Origin: Paraburkholderia silviterrae
GTDB taxonomy: Bacteria > Pseudomonadota > Gammaproteobacteria > Burkholderiales > Burkholderiaceae
Assembly (NCBI RefSeq): GCF_004353915.1
Contig: NZ_SMRP01000005.1
Location: forward strand, 101,769-165,768
DNA length: 64,000 bases
Reading direction: 5' to 3'
This document shows positions 34,536-46,465 of this stretch, piece after piece; the first letter of the stretch is position 1; every line of letters begins with the position of its first letter. Both the position numbers and the translations under genes were made by a program. Under the pieces are notes generated by a model that saw only the letters and a list, made by a program, of their open reading frames with translations, made no database searches and was not told the DNA's origin.

Positions 34536-36815
34536 TCACGGAGTGCCCTGCTCGCCCTTTGCCGTGAAAAACTCCTGCACGACTTCGATCTCGCGCGTGC
34601 GTTTGAACGGCGGCAGGCTTTGCCAGATACGCCGGCCATAAGGTTTGTCCACAAGGCGCGTATCGCAGATCATCAATACGCCGCGATCCGTCTCGGCGCG
34701 AATCAGACGCCCTGCGCCCTGCTTGAGCGTGATCACGGCTTGCGGCAATTGATGAACCGCAAATGGGCTCAAGCCCTTCTTCGCCAGCGCATCGAGGCGC
34801 GCTGCCAGCACCGGATCGTCGGGCGGCGCGAACGGCAACTTGTCGATGACGACAAGCGACAGTGCATCGCCGCGCACATCGACGCCTTCCCAGAAGCTCT
34901 GACTGCCCACGAGGATCGCATTGCCATAGGCGCGAAAGCGCTCGAGCAGCTCAGTGCGGCTTGCATCGCCCTGCACCAGCAGCGGTGTATTCCAGCCGCG
35001 TGCCTCGATCGTATCGCGCAGCTTTCCAGCGATCTTGTCGACGGCGCGCAACGTCGTGCACAACATGAAAACGCCGCCCCCGGACGCTTCGATGGCGGGC
35101 AATGCCGCATCGAACACCGCGTCGGTGAATTGCGGCGACGACGGCTGCGGCATATTACGCGGCACGTAGAGCAAGCCCTGCTGCGGGTAATCGAAGGGAC
35201 TCGGCAACGTCATCGAGCGGCGCGCGCTCAGGCCCATCTGCGCCGCATAGTGCGTGAAGTCCCCGCGCACGGAAAGCGTCGCCGACGTGAAGATCCACGT
35301 GCGCGGCACGCCCGCGCGTTGTTTCGCGAAAATGGGCGCCACGGAAAGCGGCGTCTCGTGCAACTGAACCGTGTGCGAGAACACTTCGACCCAGCGGACT
35401 TTTTCGTCGTCGGCGCCCGGCTCGCTTGCGGCACTGCCTTGCCCATCGGACTGGCCAGCGTCTGCGGCAGCCCGTGCGTCGCGCGATGGCGCGCCAACCG
35501 ACGCACCCGGCACGGACCACCCGGACAACACGCCCTGAAGCTCGCGCGCGCGACGCAGGCATGTGCCCAGCGATTCGGCGCGCTCGGCCTGGCCCGCGAG
35601 CGCGGTGGCCAACGTGCCGAGCTCCGTCTGCAACGCGTCGAGCGAGTCGAAGAGCGGATGATCCTCAGGCAACTGCGTGATCGACACGCGCAGCGAATCT
35701 TCCTTGAACGCGAGCCGCACGTCGCGCGCCGCGCGCTCGAGCGCCGCGCCGAGCTTCACCCACTCCACCGCATCGCGTGCATGGCTCAGGCCTTCGGCAA
35801 CGCAATCGCGCGCGAGCTCGAGAAACTGCGCAGTTGAAAGTGTCTCGCCGAAGAACAGCGTGGCGGTTTCGGGCAGCTGATGCGCTTCGTCGAAGATGAT
35901 CGTATTCGCGCTCGGCAACAGCTCGGCCATGCCGGTATCGCGCAGCATGATATCCGCGAAGAACAGATGGTGATTCACGACGACGATGTCGGCCTGCTGC
36001 GCTTCACGGCGCGCCTGCATGACAAAGCAGTCCTTGTAGTGCGGACACTCCTGGCCGAGACAGTTATCGCGAGTGGACGTCACCATCGACCACACCGCGG
36101 CTGTCTCCGGTACGCTTGCGAGCTCGGCCTTGTCGCCCGAGCGCGTGATCTTCGCAAAGCGGACGATTTCCTGCAGATACGCCGTTTCCTGGCGCGACGG
36201 CAAGCGGCCATTGTCGGCGGTGCGCTGCAGATAGTAGTGACACAGATAATTCGAGCGGCCCTTGAGCATGGCCACACTCACGGGTACCGCAAGCGCGTCG
36301 CGCACGGTGGGAATATCGCGGCCGAAAAGCTGGTCCTGCAGGTGCTTGGTGCCCGTCGAGACGATCACCTTGCCGCCCCACAGCATGGCCGGCACGAGGT
36401 ACGCGTAGGTCTTGCCAGTGCCCGTCCCCGCCTCGACGATCAGCGTGTTGTCGCCGGATTCGGTGGCCGCGTGTGCGGCTTGCTCGGCGCGATCTTGCGC
36501 GGGCGCGGGCGCGCCGCGTTCGAGACGCCGCGCCGGGCGCGTCTGCGCCTCGAACATCGCCGGTTCGGGCAAAGCCTGAGCGGCGGCCTCCATAGCTGCT
36601 GCCACGGCGCGCGCCATCTCGATCTGCGCGGCGCGCGGACGATAGCCGTCGATCTCGCGCGCCAACAGCCCGTTGGCGGCGAAGAGCTCTTCGAGTTCCG
36701 CACCGCGGCGCGCGCTCAATGCGGGCGCGCTCGCCATTTGCGCAGCGCGCGCGTCACCGTCCTGCGCGCCGCCTTCGCGCGCGGGACGGGATCGGGAAAC
36801 GGTCGTTGAATTCAA
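34536..36815 (-). CDS. ATP-dependent DNA helicase, DinG/YoaA (XPD-like) family
   Basis: Superfamily 2 helicase with an iron-sulfur cluster, 759 residues. Walker A EAGTGTGKT is at 128-136, the cluster cysteines are Cys192, Cys252, Cys257 and Cys263, the DEAH box is at 309-312, and motif VI reads QGAGRLIRAETDRG near residue 705. Two low-complexity inserts (about 90-122 and 440-475) are rich in Ala, Gly, Asp and Arg. The start taken is TTG with AGGAA about 9 nt before it; the first ATG is 26 codons later (MASAPALS) and equally reasonable. YoaA is the closer E. coli relative (it pairs with HolC), but I leave the symbol open. Confidence 0.92.
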   Translation of the reverse strand: MNSTTVSRSRPAREGGAQDGDARAAQMASAPALSARRGAELEELFAANGLLAREIDGYRPRAAQIEMARAVAAAMEAAAQALPEPAMFEAQTRPARRLERGAPAPAQDRAEQAAHAATESGDNTLIVEAGTGTGKTYAYLVPAMLWGGKVIVSTGTKHLQDQLFGRDIPTVRDALAVPVSVAMLKGRSNYLCHYYLQRTADNGRLPSRQETAYLQEIVRFAKITRSGDKAELASVPETAAVWSMVTSTRDNCLGQECPHYKDCFVMQARREAQQADIVVVNHHLFFADIMLRDTGMAELLPSANTIIFDEAHQLPETATLFFGETLSTAQFLELARDCVAEGLSHARDAVEWVKLGAALERAARDVRLAFKEDSLRVSITQLPEDHPLFDSLDALQTELGTLATALAGQAERAESLGTCLRRARELQGVLSGWSVPGASVGAPSRDARAAADAGQSDGQGSAASEPGADDEKVRWVEVFSHTVQLHETPLSVAPIFAKQRAGVPRTWIFTSATLSVRGDFTHYAAQMGLSARRSMTLPSPFDYPQQGLLYVPRNMPQPSSPQFTDAVFDAALPAIEASGGGVFMLCTTLRAVDKIAGKLRDTIEARGWNTPLLVQGDASRTELLERFRAYGNAILVGSQSFWEGVDVRGDALSLVVIDKLPFAPPDDPVLAARLDALAKKGLSPFAVHQLPQAVITLKQGAGRLIRAETDRGVLMICDTRLVDKPYGRRIWQSLPPFKRTREIEVVQEFFTAKGEQGTP

Positions 36816-36890
36816 GGCAAGCGGTTCCTGCTCGGTCCTCTGAGCGCGGCGCGACTGCAGCCGCGCCCCGGCGCCTGCCAGGACCCGGAA

Positions 36891-37124
36891 TCAGGCGTGC
36901 CCGTTCGAGGTCTTAGTTGAATCGGGTTCCAGCTGCAATTGCAGCAGGATGATGTTGTCTTTCAGCTTGAGCTTGCGCCTCTTCAGCTTCTGCAATTCGA
37001 AATCGTCGTAGTCCGACGTCTCGCACATCCTGTCGATCAGACGGTCGAGGTCCCCGTGTTCCGTTTCCAGTTGCAGAATACGGTCACGAAGGACCTCGCC
37101 CTTGACTTCACGATGCTCGCGCAT
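36891..37124 (-). CDS. DUF465 family small protein (YdcH-like)
   Basis: Small helical protein of 77 residues, starting MREHREVKGEVLRDRILQLETEHGDLDRLIDRM. The run of heptads (LQLETEHGDLDRLI) followed by DDFELQKLKRRKLKLKDNIILLQLQL is the DUF465/YdcH signature: two antiparallel helices with a basic Lys-Arg-Lys-Leu-Lys core. A strong GAGGAGG Shine-Dalgarno lies 5 nt before the ATG. The function of the family is unknown. It lies 75 bp upstream of the helicase and 82 bp after the coiled-coil gene. Confidence 0.88.
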   Translation of the reverse strand: MREHREVKGEVLRDRILQLETEHGDLDRLIDRMCETSDYDDFELQKLKRRKLKLKDNIILLQLQLEPDSTKTSNGHA

Positions 37125-37206
37125 GCTCGCCTCCTCGTCATGATCGGCGCACGCCGTGCGAAAGGTCGCGCGCCTGAGGTTGCTGTCCGGCTGAAAAAGC
37201 GTGGTG

Positions 37207-38244
37207 CTACTGGCCCTGCGGTTTTTGCTGCTGTTGCTGCTGCGCCTTCTCGGCCGCCTGCTTCTGACGTGCTTCCACGTCAGCCTTATGCTTCGCCGCC
37301 TCTTCCTGCTTCTGCTGGAAGCGCTCGGCCTTCTGGGCACGCTCCTGGCCCTTCTGCTGGCCTTCGCGGCGTGCCTCGTCCAGTTGCTTCTGATAATCCG
37401 ATTGCTTCTTGTCGTACGCAGCCTGATTGGCCGCGCGTTGCGACTGAGCCTGTTCGCCTTCGCGCTGCGCCTGCTGCAACGCGTGCTGGCGCTGCTTCTC
37501 CTCGAACGCCTGCGCGTTCGACGCGCGTTGCGGTGCTTCTGCCTGGCGCTGCGCCTGATCGAGCGCGTGCTGGCGCTGCTTGTCTTCGTAGGCCTGCGCG
37601 CTTTGCGCCTCATTCGCGGCGCGTTGCGGCGCATCGGCCTCGTCCTTCGCGCGCTGCAGCGCGGCCTGCTCGTCGCGGCGGCGCGCATTGTCGGCACGCT
37701 GCTCCTCGTCGAGCGCCAACTGCTGATGGCGGATATCCGCCTGCACGACGCGCATCGCATCGCGCGCCTTGCCGAGACAGTGGTTCACGAAGAACGTATC
37801 GTAGCAATTGTGCTGCGCTACGCCGTACTGGTAGTTGTTTTCCGCGGTACGCCGATCAAGGACCTTCTGTCGCGCGGCAAAGTCATTGCCCGCGCCGGCA
37901 GTCGGGGCCGTAGCGCCCGAGGCCGCGGCCACATCTGCGGTGCCCGGTGTGTGCGCCGAGACCGACGACGATACCGGGGCCGAAGCGGGCGCCGAAACAT
38001 CGACCGGTCCGCCGACCTCGACCGGGCGCGCGTCTTGCGCGCCAGTGCCCGCCAAATCAGCACCGGCCACCACCCCGGAGGCCGCCGCCTCTTGCGCGAG
38101 GGCCGGAACGCTCGCCGTCGCCAGCAATGCGACGGCATAGACCGCCGCGCGGGCGGTGGTCCGCCATGCCGCGCCTTGGCGCGCACTGGGCTGGACGGGT
38201 GTCAAACAGGATGGGATCAACGTCTTCTGAGGGCAACGGAACAT
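37207..38244 (-). CDS. Exported Gln/Ala-rich coiled-coil protein
   Basis: Hypothetical exported protein, 345 residues. A signal sequence (TARAAVYAVALLATASVPALA) ends near residue 50; residues 50-120 are Ala/Val/Pro-rich. A conserved-looking Cys pair follows (QHNCYDTFFVNHCLGKARDAMR, about residues 145-165), then about 170 residues of Gln/Ala/Arg/Glu-rich heptads. Within these, EDKQRQHALDQAQRQAEAPQRASN and EEKQRQHALQQAQREGE are an internal repeat. The C terminus is a Gln run. Start choice: the ATG at 38244 is the last one that keeps the whole signal sequence. A TAGAAT about 10 nt upstream may be its -10. Confidence 0.75.
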   Translation of the reverse strand: MFRCPQKTLIPSCLTPVQPSARQGAAWRTTARAAVYAVALLATASVPALAQEAAASGVVAGADLAGTGAQDARPVEVGGPVDVSAPASAPVSSSVSAHTPGTADVAAASGATAPTAGAGNDFAARQKVLDRRTAENNYQYGVAQHNCYDTFFVNHCLGKARDAMRVVQADIRHQQLALDEEQRADNARRRDEQAALQRAKDEADAPQRAANEAQSAQAYEDKQRQHALDQAQRQAEAPQRASNAQAFEEKQRQHALQQAQREGEQAQSQRAANQAAYDKKQSDYQKQLDEARREGQQKGQERAQKAERFQQKQEEAAKHKADVEARQKQAAEKAQQQQQQKPQGQ

Positions 38245-38269
38245 GCCTGAAATTCTAACACCCCCCGAG

Positions 38270-38297
38270 TTGAGCGCCCCGCCATTTATGGCAAAAT
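38270..38297 (+). promoter_or_regulatory. Possible tex promoter
   Basis: TTGAGC (38270-38275) and CAAAAT (38292-38297) are 16 bp apart. This gives a leader of about 155 nt that contains the 13-bp repeat array. Confidence 0.5.
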
Positions 38298-38360
38298 GCC
38301 CCGCTCCACCAGCCGGCGGGCGTTTGCTCGCTTGATGTCTCCCGCCCGGCTTTCGGACTG

Positions 38361-38440
38361 CAAACCCGGGAGCGCAAACCGGGACCGCAGCCCGGCACCG
38401 CAACCCGGGGCCGCTAACCCGGACCGCAAACCGATCCTCG
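38361..38440 (+). repeat. 13-bp imperfect tandem repeats in the tex leader
   Basis: About five and a half copies of a unit close to CAAACCCGGGACCG, starting at 38361, 38375, 38388, 38401, 38414 and 38427 (last one degenerate). Most of the gap between promoter and ATG is made of this array, which ends about 18 bp before the tex start. Confidence 0.8.
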
Positions 38441-38458
38441 CAGGAATATCCAGACCCT

Positions 38459-40798
38459 ATGACGGAAACCGTAGCACTCAAGATCGTCCAGCGCATCGCC
38501 AGCGAATTGACCGTTCAACCGCGTCAGGTGGCGGCCGCCGTCCAGCTTCTCGACGAAGGAGCGACCGTTCCGTTCATCGCCCGTTATCGCAAGGAAGTCA
38601 CGGGCAATCTCGACGATACGCAACTGCGCACGCTCGAAGAGCGACTGCTCTATCTGCGCGAGCTCGAAGACCGTCGCGCCACGATCCTCGCGAGCATTGA
38701 AGAGCAAGGCAAGCTCACCGACGAGCTGCGCACCGCCATCAAAGCGGCCGACAGCAAGCAGGTGCTCGAAGATCTCTATCTGCCGTACAAGCCCAAGCGC
38801 CGCACGCGCGCACAGATCGCGCGCGAAGCCGGCCTGCAGCCGCTCGCCGACGCACTGCTCGCCAATCCGCTGCTCGATCCGCAGACGGAGGCCGCGCAAT
38901 ACGTCGACGCCGAAAAGGGTGTCGCCGATGTGAAGGCCGCGCTCGACGGGGCACGCGACATCCTCTCGGAGCAATTCGGCGAAACGGCCGAGCTGCTCGG
39001 CAAGCTGCGCGACTGGCTGTACAACCAGGGCGTGGTGATCTCGAGCGTGGTCGAGGGCAAGGAAAACGAGGAAGGCGAGAAGTTCCGCGACTACTACGAG
39101 TACTCGGAGACGATCAAGACCGTGCCGTCGCACCGTGCGCTCGCCCTGTTCCGCGGCCGCAACGCCGGCGTGCTGATGGTCAAGCTGGGCCTCGGCGGTG
39201 AGCTCGACGCGCAGGTGCCGCATCCGGGCGAAGCGATGATCGCGCGCCACTTCGGCATCGCCAACCAGGGCCGGCCGGCCGACAAGTGGCTCTCCGACGT
39301 GTGCCGCTGGTGCTGGCGCGTGAAGGTGCAGCCGCACATCGAAAACGAGTTGCTCACGAACCTGCGCGAGCTGGCCGAGGCTGAGGCGATCCGCGTGTTC
39401 GCGCGCAACCTCAAGGATCTGTTGCTGGCGGCGCCCGCCGGTCCGAAGGCCGTGATCGGCCTCGATCCGGGCCTGCGCACCGGCGTGAAGGTCGCCGTGG
39501 TCGACCGCACCGGCAAGCTGCTCGCCACCGACACGATCTACCCGCACGAGCCGCGCCGCGACTGGGACGGCTCGCTCGCAAAGCTCGCGCGCATCGCCGC
39601 GCAAACGCAGGCGGAACTCATCAGCATCGGCAACGGCACCGCTTCGCGTGAGACCGACAAGCTCGCGAGCGAGCTGATCTCGAAGCATCCCGAACTGAAG
39701 CTGCAGAAAATCGTGGTCTCCGAAGCCGGAGCATCGGTTTATTCGGCATCCGAACTGGCAGCGAAGGAATTCCCCGAGCTCGACGTCTCGCTGCGCGGCG
39801 CGGTATCGATCGCGCGGCGCCTGCAAGATCCGCTCGCCGAGCTCGTCAAGATCGAGCCCAAGGCGATCGGCGTGGGCCAATACCAGCACGACGTGAACCA
39901 GCGCGAGCTGGCACGCTCGCTCGACGCGGTGGTCGAAGACTGCGTGAACGCCGTGGGCGTGGATGCGAACACGGCATCGGTGGCGCTGCTCGCACGCGTG
40001 TCGGGTCTGAACGCGACGCTCGCGCGCAATATCGTCGATTACCGCGACGCCAACGGCCCCTTCCCCTCGCGCGAGCAGTTGAAGAAGGTGCCGCGTCTGG
40101 GCGACAAGACTTTTGAGCAGGCCGCGGGCTTTCTGCGCATCAACGGCGGCGAGAATCCGCTCGACCGCTCGTCGGTGCACCCGGAAGCCTATCCGGTCGT
40201 CGAGCGCATGCTCGCGAAGATCAAACGCACCATCGGCGACGTGCTCGGCAATCGCGAAGCGCTCTCGGGCCTCGCGCCCACCGAGTTCGTCGACGAGCGC
40301 TTCGGTCTGCCGACCGTGCGCGACATCCTCTCGGAGCTCGAAAAGCCGGGCCGCGACCCGCGCCCCGAGTTCAAGACGGCGACCTTCCGCGAAGGCGTGG
40401 AGAAGGTCTCCGACCTCGTGCCCGGCATGGTGCTCGAAGGCGTCGTGACCAACGTGGCGGCCTTCGGCGCGTTCATCGACGTGGGCGTGCATCAGGACGG
40501 CCTCGTGCACGTCTCGGCGCTGTCGACGAAGTTCATCAAGGACCCGCACGAAGTCGTGAAGGCCGGCCAAGTGGTAAAGGTGAAGGTGCTCGACGTCGAC
40601 GTGAAGCGCCAGCGCATCGCGCTCACGATGCGCATGGACGACGATCCGGCGAGCGCCGCGCAGCGCAGCGGCGGCACTGCCGGCAGCGGCGGCAACCGCG
40701 ATCAGCGCGGCGGCAATGCGAACCGCGGCGGCCAGCGCTCGCGCGACGCCGAGCCGGCCAACGCAATGGCGGCAGCGTTCGCGAAGCTAAAGCGCTGA
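38459..40798 (+). CDS. tex: Tex family RNA-binding transcription accessory protein
   Basis: Large nucleic-acid-binding protein (YhgF/Tex), 779 residues, found in nearly all bacteria and needed for toxin gene expression in Bordetella. Domains in order: N-terminal helical region ([17 protein letters not shown]), YqgF/RNase H-like domain ([18 protein letters not shown] near residue 335), HhH repeats ([40 protein letters not shown]), and an S1 domain ([34 protein letters not shown] near 660). The tail is Gly/Asn/Arg-rich. It converges on kup across a shared terminator. Confidence 0.95.
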   Translation: MTETVALKIVQRIASELTVQPRQVAAAVQLLDEGATVPFIARYRKEVTGNLDDTQLRTLEERLLYLRELEDRRATILASIEEQGKLTDELRTAIKAADSKQVLEDLYLPYKPKRRTRAQIAREAGLQPLADALLANPLLDPQTEAAQYVDAEKGVADVKAALDGARDILSEQFGETAELLGKLRDWLYNQGVVISSVVEGKENEEGEKFRDYYEYSETIKTVPSHRALALFRGRNAGVLMVKLGLGGELDAQVPHPGEAMIARHFGIANQGRPADKWLSDVCRWCWRVKVQPHIENELLTNLRELAEAEAIRVFARNLKDLLLAAPAGPKAVIGLDPGLRTGVKVAVVDRTGKLLATDTIYPHEPRRDWDGSLAKLARIAAQTQAELISIGNGTASRETDKLASELISKHPELKLQKIVVSEAGASVYSASELAAKEFPELDVSLRGAVSIARRLQDPLAELVKIEPKAIGVGQYQHDVNQRELARSLDAVVEDCVNAVGVDANTASVALLARVSGLNATLARNIVDYRDANGPFPSREQLKKVPRLGDKTFEQAAGFLRINGGENPLDRSSVHPEAYPVVERMLAKIKRTIGDVLGNREALSGLAPTEFVDERFGLPTVRDILSELEKPGRDPRPEFKTATFREGVEKVSDLVPGMVLEGVVTNVAAFGAFIDVGVHQDGLVHVSALSTKFIKDPHEVVKAGQVVKVKVLDVDVKRQRIALTMRMDDDPASAAQRSGGTAGSGGNRDQRGGNANRGGQRSRDAEPANAMAAAFAKLKR

Positions 40799-40856
40799 CG
40801 CGCAAGCGCCGCGCGGCGCGGGGTCTGCAAAGACCCTGCGCTTGCCAGGCCGCAGA

Positions 40857-40892
40857 CAACAAAAAAGGCGCCGTGGCGCCTTTTTTGTTGTC
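40857..40892. terminator. Bidirectional terminator between tex and kup
   Basis: CAACAAAAAAGGCGCC, loop GT, GGCGCCTTTTTTGTTG: a symmetrical hairpin with T tracts on both strands, between two convergent genes. Confidence 0.92.
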
Positions 40893-40906
40893 AACGCAAC
40901 GAAGCA

Positions 40907-42805
40907 TCAAATCTCGATCTTCGTCCCGAGCTCGACCACGCGATTCGCGGGAATGCTGAAGAAGTCGGTAGGCTTCGCGGCGTTCTGATGCATCCACGCG
41001 AACACGCGCTCGCGGAAGATCGACATGCCCGGCAACTGCGTCGGCACGACCGTCTCGCGCGCGAGGAAGAACGACGTGTCCATCATCTCGAACGACATGC
41101 CCTCTTTGCGGCCGATCTCTTCGAGCACGGCCGTCACGTCCGGCGTCTCGTTAAAGCCGTAGTCGGCTTTCGCCAGATACAAACCGCCGCCGATGTCCTT
41201 CACCTGCACGCGCTCCGAGTCGGCAACGTAGGGAATGTCGCGAATGCGGAACGTGAGGAAAATCGTGCGCTCGTGCAGCACCTTGTTGTGCTTGAGGTTG
41301 TGCAGCAGGCTCACCGGCACGAGCGTGTCGCTGCCCGTGAGATAGATGGCCGTGCCCGACACGCGGTGCGGCGGATGCGCGAGCAGCCCCTGCAGGAAAG
41401 GCATGAGCGGAATACCGTCGGCGGCGGTGCGCTCCTTGACGATCATGCGCCCCTTGAACCACGTCATCAGCAAGAAGAACAGCAGCGCGCCGATGCTGAG
41501 CGGCAGCCACCCGCCCTCCTCGACCTTCAGCAAGTTCGCACCGAAGAAGCCGAGATCGACCACCATGAAACACGCGATGATGAACGAAACGAGCCAGATG
41601 TTCCACTTCCACACCTTCGCCATCACGACGCTCGCGAGCATGGTGGTGATGACCATCGTCGCGGTCACGGCAATGCCGTACGCGGCGGCGAGATTATCGG
41701 AACTCTTGAAGGCGACGACGATGCACAGAATGATGACAAGCAGCATCCAGTTCACGACCGGCACGTAGATCTGGCCAATGGCGAGATCAGACGTATGCAG
41801 CACCTTCATGCGCGGCACATAGCCCAGCAGGATCGCCTGGCTCGTGAGCGAGTACGCACCCGAGATCACGGCCTGTGAAGCGATCACGGTCGCAACCGTC
41901 GAAAGCACCACGAGCGGCAGCAGCGCCCAATCCGGCGCGAGCAGGAAGAACGGATTCTCGATCGCGCTATGGTCCTGCATCAAGAGCGCGCCCTGGCCGA
42001 AATAGTTGAGCACGAGCGAAGGCATCACGAGCCCATACCACGCGTAGCGGATCGGCTTTGCGCCGAAGTGGCCCATATCGGCGTAGAGCGCTTCCGCACC
42101 GGTCAGCACCAGCACGACCGAGCCCAGCACCACATAGGCCTGCAGCAGGTGCGCGCCCATGAACGTGACGGCGTAGTACGGATTGAGCGCGGCAATGACG
42201 CCCGGCGCCTGAACGATGCGCGATACGCCGAGCACGCCGATGGTCACGAACCAGAGCACCATGATCGGCCCGAACAGGCGACCCACGAGCGAGGTGCCGT
42301 GCCGCTGGATCCAGAACAGCGCGACGAGGATCACCATCGTGAACGGCAGCACGAGATGCGAGAGCTTGGGGGCGGCAATCTGGAGACCTTCGACCGCCGA
42401 CATCACCGAGATGGCGGGCGTGATCACCGCGTCGCCGTAGAACATGCAGGCGCCGAAGATGCCCAGCGCGGTGAGCACGGCGGCACCCTTGCTCTTGCGG
42501 TCGAACGAACGCATGGCAAGCGCCATGAGCGCGAGCACGCCCCCTTCACCGTTGTTGTCGGCGCGCATCACGAACAGCACATACTTGACGCTGACGACGA
42601 TGATGATCGCCCAGAACAGCAACGAGATGACGCCGAGGATGGAAGTATTGTTGAGCGGAATGCCGTGTGCCGGGCTGAACGCCTCTTTGAGCGAATACAG
42701 CGGACTCGTGCCGATATCGCCGAACACCACGCCGATGGCCGCTACTGCGAGTGTTGGTAGCGGCTGTTTTGCCACGTGCGTGCTCACGTGCGTGCTAGTT
42801 GTCAT
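40907..42805 (-). CDS. kup: KUP-type potassium uptake transporter
   Basis: Proton-coupled K+ importer of the inner membrane, 632 residues. After a short lead with the tandem tetrapeptide STHV-STHV (from a 12-bp DNA duplication at 42774-42797) comes the family start [28 protein letters not shown]. About 12 membrane segments follow, with the motif [17 protein letters not shown], and a cytoplasmic C-terminal domain of about 170 residues. A TAGAAT on the minus strand at 42845-42850 is a likely -10. The gene stands alone, after the PRTase terminator and before the shared tex terminator. Confidence 0.95.
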   Translation of the reverse strand: MTTSTHVSTHVAKQPLPTLAVAAIGVVFGDIGTSPLYSLKEAFSPAHGIPLNNTSILGVISLLFWAIIIVVSVKYVLFVMRADNNGEGGVLALMALAMRSFDRKSKGAAVLTALGIFGACMFYGDAVITPAISVMSAVEGLQIAAPKLSHLVLPFTMVILVALFWIQRHGTSLVGRLFGPIMVLWFVTIGVLGVSRIVQAPGVIAALNPYYAVTFMGAHLLQAYVVLGSVVLVLTGAEALYADMGHFGAKPIRYAWYGLVMPSLVLNYFGQGALLMQDHSAIENPFFLLAPDWALLPLVVLSTVATVIASQAVISGAYSLTSQAILLGYVPRMKVLHTSDLAIGQIYVPVVNWMLLVIILCIVVAFKSSDNLAAAYGIAVTATMVITTMLASVVMAKVWKWNIWLVSFIIACFMVVDLGFFGANLLKVEEGGWLPLSIGALLFFLLMTWFKGRMIVKERTAADGIPLMPFLQGLLAHPPHRVSGTAIYLTGSDTLVPVSLLHNLKHNKVLHERTIFLTFRIRDIPYVADSERVQVKDIGGGLYLAKADYGFNETPDVTAVLEEIGRKEGMSFEMMDTSFFLARETVVPTQLPGMSIFRERVFAWMHQNAAKPTDFFSIPANRVVELGTKIEI

Positions 42806-43027
42806 ATACGCGGAAATCCGTTCGAGGCGGAAAAAACGAGCGCTATTCTAAACTGGCTGCGGACGAAACCCGAGTGATCGTTGTGACCCCGCGACGCCCC
42901 TCTTGTCCCGCGGGAGTTTAGCATGGCCCCTTGCGACGCCAACCTGGCGGTGCGTCAAGGCTTGACCAACGCACGCCCCAACGCGGCAGCCAGGCGGCAC
43001 GACAAGGCGCGAAAGCATGCGGCACAT

Positions 43028-43053
43028 AAAAAAACGGAGCCCAAAGGCTCCGT
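43028..43053 (-). terminator. Terminator of the purA-PRTase transcript
   Basis: On the minus strand ACGGAGCC, loop TTTG, GGCTCCGT is followed by a run of seven T, about 45 nt after the stop of the phosphoribosyltransferase gene. Confidence 0.9.
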
Positions 43054-43097
43054 TCCTGGTTTGTGCCGCCGGCGACACAGCAGTCTTGAGACCGCCC

Positions 43098-43670
43098 TTA
43101 CTTCTGCGGATCCTGCTGGGCCTGCTGAAGCCCCCGCTTGATCCATGCGCCGAGATTGTGCGGGCGCACCGTATCCCACTCTTCGAACGGCTGGTGGATC
43201 CACGGATTGGTCGGCAGATGCTGGACAAAGTAGTCGGGCTTCACCTTCGAGCAACCCTTGTACCAGAGCACCGCCGAGCGCACGCCGGTCACCGCCGGAT
43301 AACGCACCTTGAGATGCTCCTGCACGCGCGCGAGCGTGACACCCGAATCGACGAGGTCGTCGACGAGCAGCACGTTGCCCGAGAGCTCGCCGCGCGTCAT
43401 CGTGATGTACTGCGCGATGTCGAGATCACCCTGTTCCGTGCCCGCCGCTTCGCGGTACGAGCTCGTCGCCAGGATCGCGAGCGGCAGGTCGTAAATGCGC
43501 GAGAGCTGGTCGCCCACGCGCAGGCCGCCGCGCGCGAGACACAGGATCTGGTCGAACTTCCAGCGCGACTCGTGTACCGAGAGCGCGAGCAGTTCGATCA
43601 GCCGGTGATACTCATCCCAGCCGACCCACAGGTTCTTTTCGTCGTTGCGCGGGTCCATCATTTGAATCAT
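43098..43670 (-). CDS. Purine phosphoribosyltransferase (xanthine/hypoxanthine-guanine type)
   Basis: Salvages a purine base with PRPP, 190 residues. The PRPP-binding loop is VLLVDDLVDSGVTLARV near residues 98-114, and the N-terminal DQILCLARGGLRVGDQLSR is the PRTase hood region. The C-terminal segment CSKVKPDYFVQHLPTNPWIHQPFEEWD matches the COG2236 subgroup, whose exact base preference I cannot read from sequence. It follows purA by 23 nt, linking salvage and de novo AMP synthesis in one transcript, and a strong terminator closes it. Confidence 0.88.
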   Translation of the reverse strand: MIQMMDPRNDEKNLWVGWDEYHRLIELLALSVHESRWKFDQILCLARGGLRVGDQLSRIYDLPLAILATSSYREAAGTEQGDLDIAQYITMTRGELSGNVLLVDDLVDSGVTLARVQEHLKVRYPAVTGVRSAVLWYKGCSKVKPDYFVQHLPTNPWIHQPFEEWDTVRPHNLGAWIKRGLQQAQQDPQK

Positions 43671-43693
43671 TTTTGCTTCTACCTTCTTGCCAC

Positions 43694-45049
<1,356 letters not shown>

Positions 45050-45178
45050 TTAGCTGGTTAAAAACGTATTCTACCTGGGTTCGGCGGCGAGGCCGCCATT
45101 TTTTCCCAAAATTCCGGGAATTTCCGTTTGCACTCAACGGCATGCGTGCTGCAGGAGCCGCGGCGCCTCAGCGCACAT

Positions 45179-46330
45179 TCAGGCGCGCGCCTCGACCACC
45201 CACGCGCCATCGCGCTCGACCAGCACGCGGTCGCACGCGAATTCATCCATATCGTGCTCGTGGCCCGGCAGCGCCTGGATCACGACCTCGCCGACATCGC
45301 GCAGCGCGGCGACAGCGGCGCGCAGCGATTCATCGTGGCGCCACGGCGCGAGCACTGCGCTGCTGCGCGCCTCCACCGGGGAAATACGCGCCACTTCGCG
45401 CAGATCCATCGAAAAACCTGTCGCCGCGCGGGCGCGGCCATATGCCTCGCCCACTTTGTCGTAACGGCCGCCGCGCGCGACCGCGTTGGGCACGCCGTCC
45501 ACGTACGCCGAGAACATCACACCGCTGTGGTACGCATAGCCGCCGAGGTCGGCGAGGTCGAGCATCAGCTCCGCGCCCTCGATCTTGCTCATGAGGAATG
45601 CCAGGTCGTCGAGTGCGCGCGCGATGCCGGGCAGCGCCGGCAGGCGCTTGCGCGCCTCTTCGATCACGCTCGCGTCGCCGTACAGCGACGGCAGCGCGCG
45701 CAATGCGTCGCGCGACACAGGCTGCAGGTTCGCGGTGAGCTCAGTCAGATCCGGCACGTCCTTGCCAGCCAGCGCTTCATACAAAGCATCGCCGAGCGCG
45801 GCGGCTGCGGGATCGGCTTCGAAGATCGCCGCCAGTACACCCGCGTGCGAGAGGTCGAGACGCACCTTCGTGAGGCCGGCGAGGCGCAGCGCGTCGAGCA
45901 TCAGCTGCTGGATTTCGAGGTCGGCTTCGAGGCCCGCATGGCCGTAAATTTCCGCGCCAATCTGGATCTGCTCGCGCGTGGCGTGCAGCCCGCGCGGACG
46001 CGTGTGCAGCACGTTGCCCGCATAGCACAGGCGCGTGACGCCCTGACGGTTGAGCAGATGCGCGTCGATGCGTGCGACCTGCGGCGTCATGTCCGCGCGC
46101 AGGCCGAGCGTGCGGCCCGACAGTTGATCGACGAGCTTGAACGTGCGCAGGTTCAGATCGCGCCCGCTGCCCACCAGCAGCGACTCGAGATACTCGAGCA
46201 GCGGCGGCATGACCATTTCGTAGCCGTAAGTGCGGAAGCGGTCGAGCAAGCGGCGGCGCAGCTCTTCGATCTTGCGTGCCTCGGAAGGCAGCACGTCGGC
46301 GATATTCTCGGGAAGTAACCAGGTCGACAT
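45179..46330 (-). CDS. hisZ: ATP phosphoribosyltransferase regulatory subunit HisZ
   Basis: HisRS-like protein without synthetase activity that partners short-form HisG and mediates histidine feedback, 383 residues. It starts [30 protein letters not shown] and has class II motif 2-like elements ([49 protein letters not shown]) and a motif 3-like [26 protein letters not shown]. The other his biosynthesis genes are absent from the window; only hisS, its paralogue, lies 8 kb upstream. Confidence 0.94.
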   Translation of the reverse strand: MSTWLLPENIADVLPSEARKIEELRRRLLDRFRTYGYEMVMPPLLEYLESLLVGSGRDLNLRTFKLVDQLSGRTLGLRADMTPQVARIDAHLLNRQGVTRLCYAGNVLHTRPRGLHATREQIQIGAEIYGHAGLEADLEIQQLMLDALRLAGLTKVRLDLSHAGVLAAIFEADPAAAALGDALYEALAGKDVPDLTELTANLQPVSRDALRALPSLYGDASVIEEARKRLPALPGIARALDDLAFLMSKIEGAELMLDLADLGGYAYHSGVMFSAYVDGVPNAVARGGRYDKVGEAYGRARAATGFSMDLREVARISPVEARSSAVLAPWRHDESLRAAVAALRDVGEVVIQALPGHEHDMDEFACDRVLVERDGAWVVEARA

Positions 46331-46465
46331 CGGGTCAGTCCTACGACGATGAAAGGCCGCGCGGGCGCAGAACGCGCCAGCCGCAAGGACTCGAGCGCGC
46401 ACACGCGCCTGCCGCGCGGGCCGGACGATAGAAACGGCGCACGCCGCGAGGCACGCGCCTTGAAT

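Noticed and set aside
38414..40570. Open frame of 718 codons opposite tex
   Set aside because: Mirror of the tex gene, rich in Arg, His and Ala; tex itself has clear domains on the other strand.
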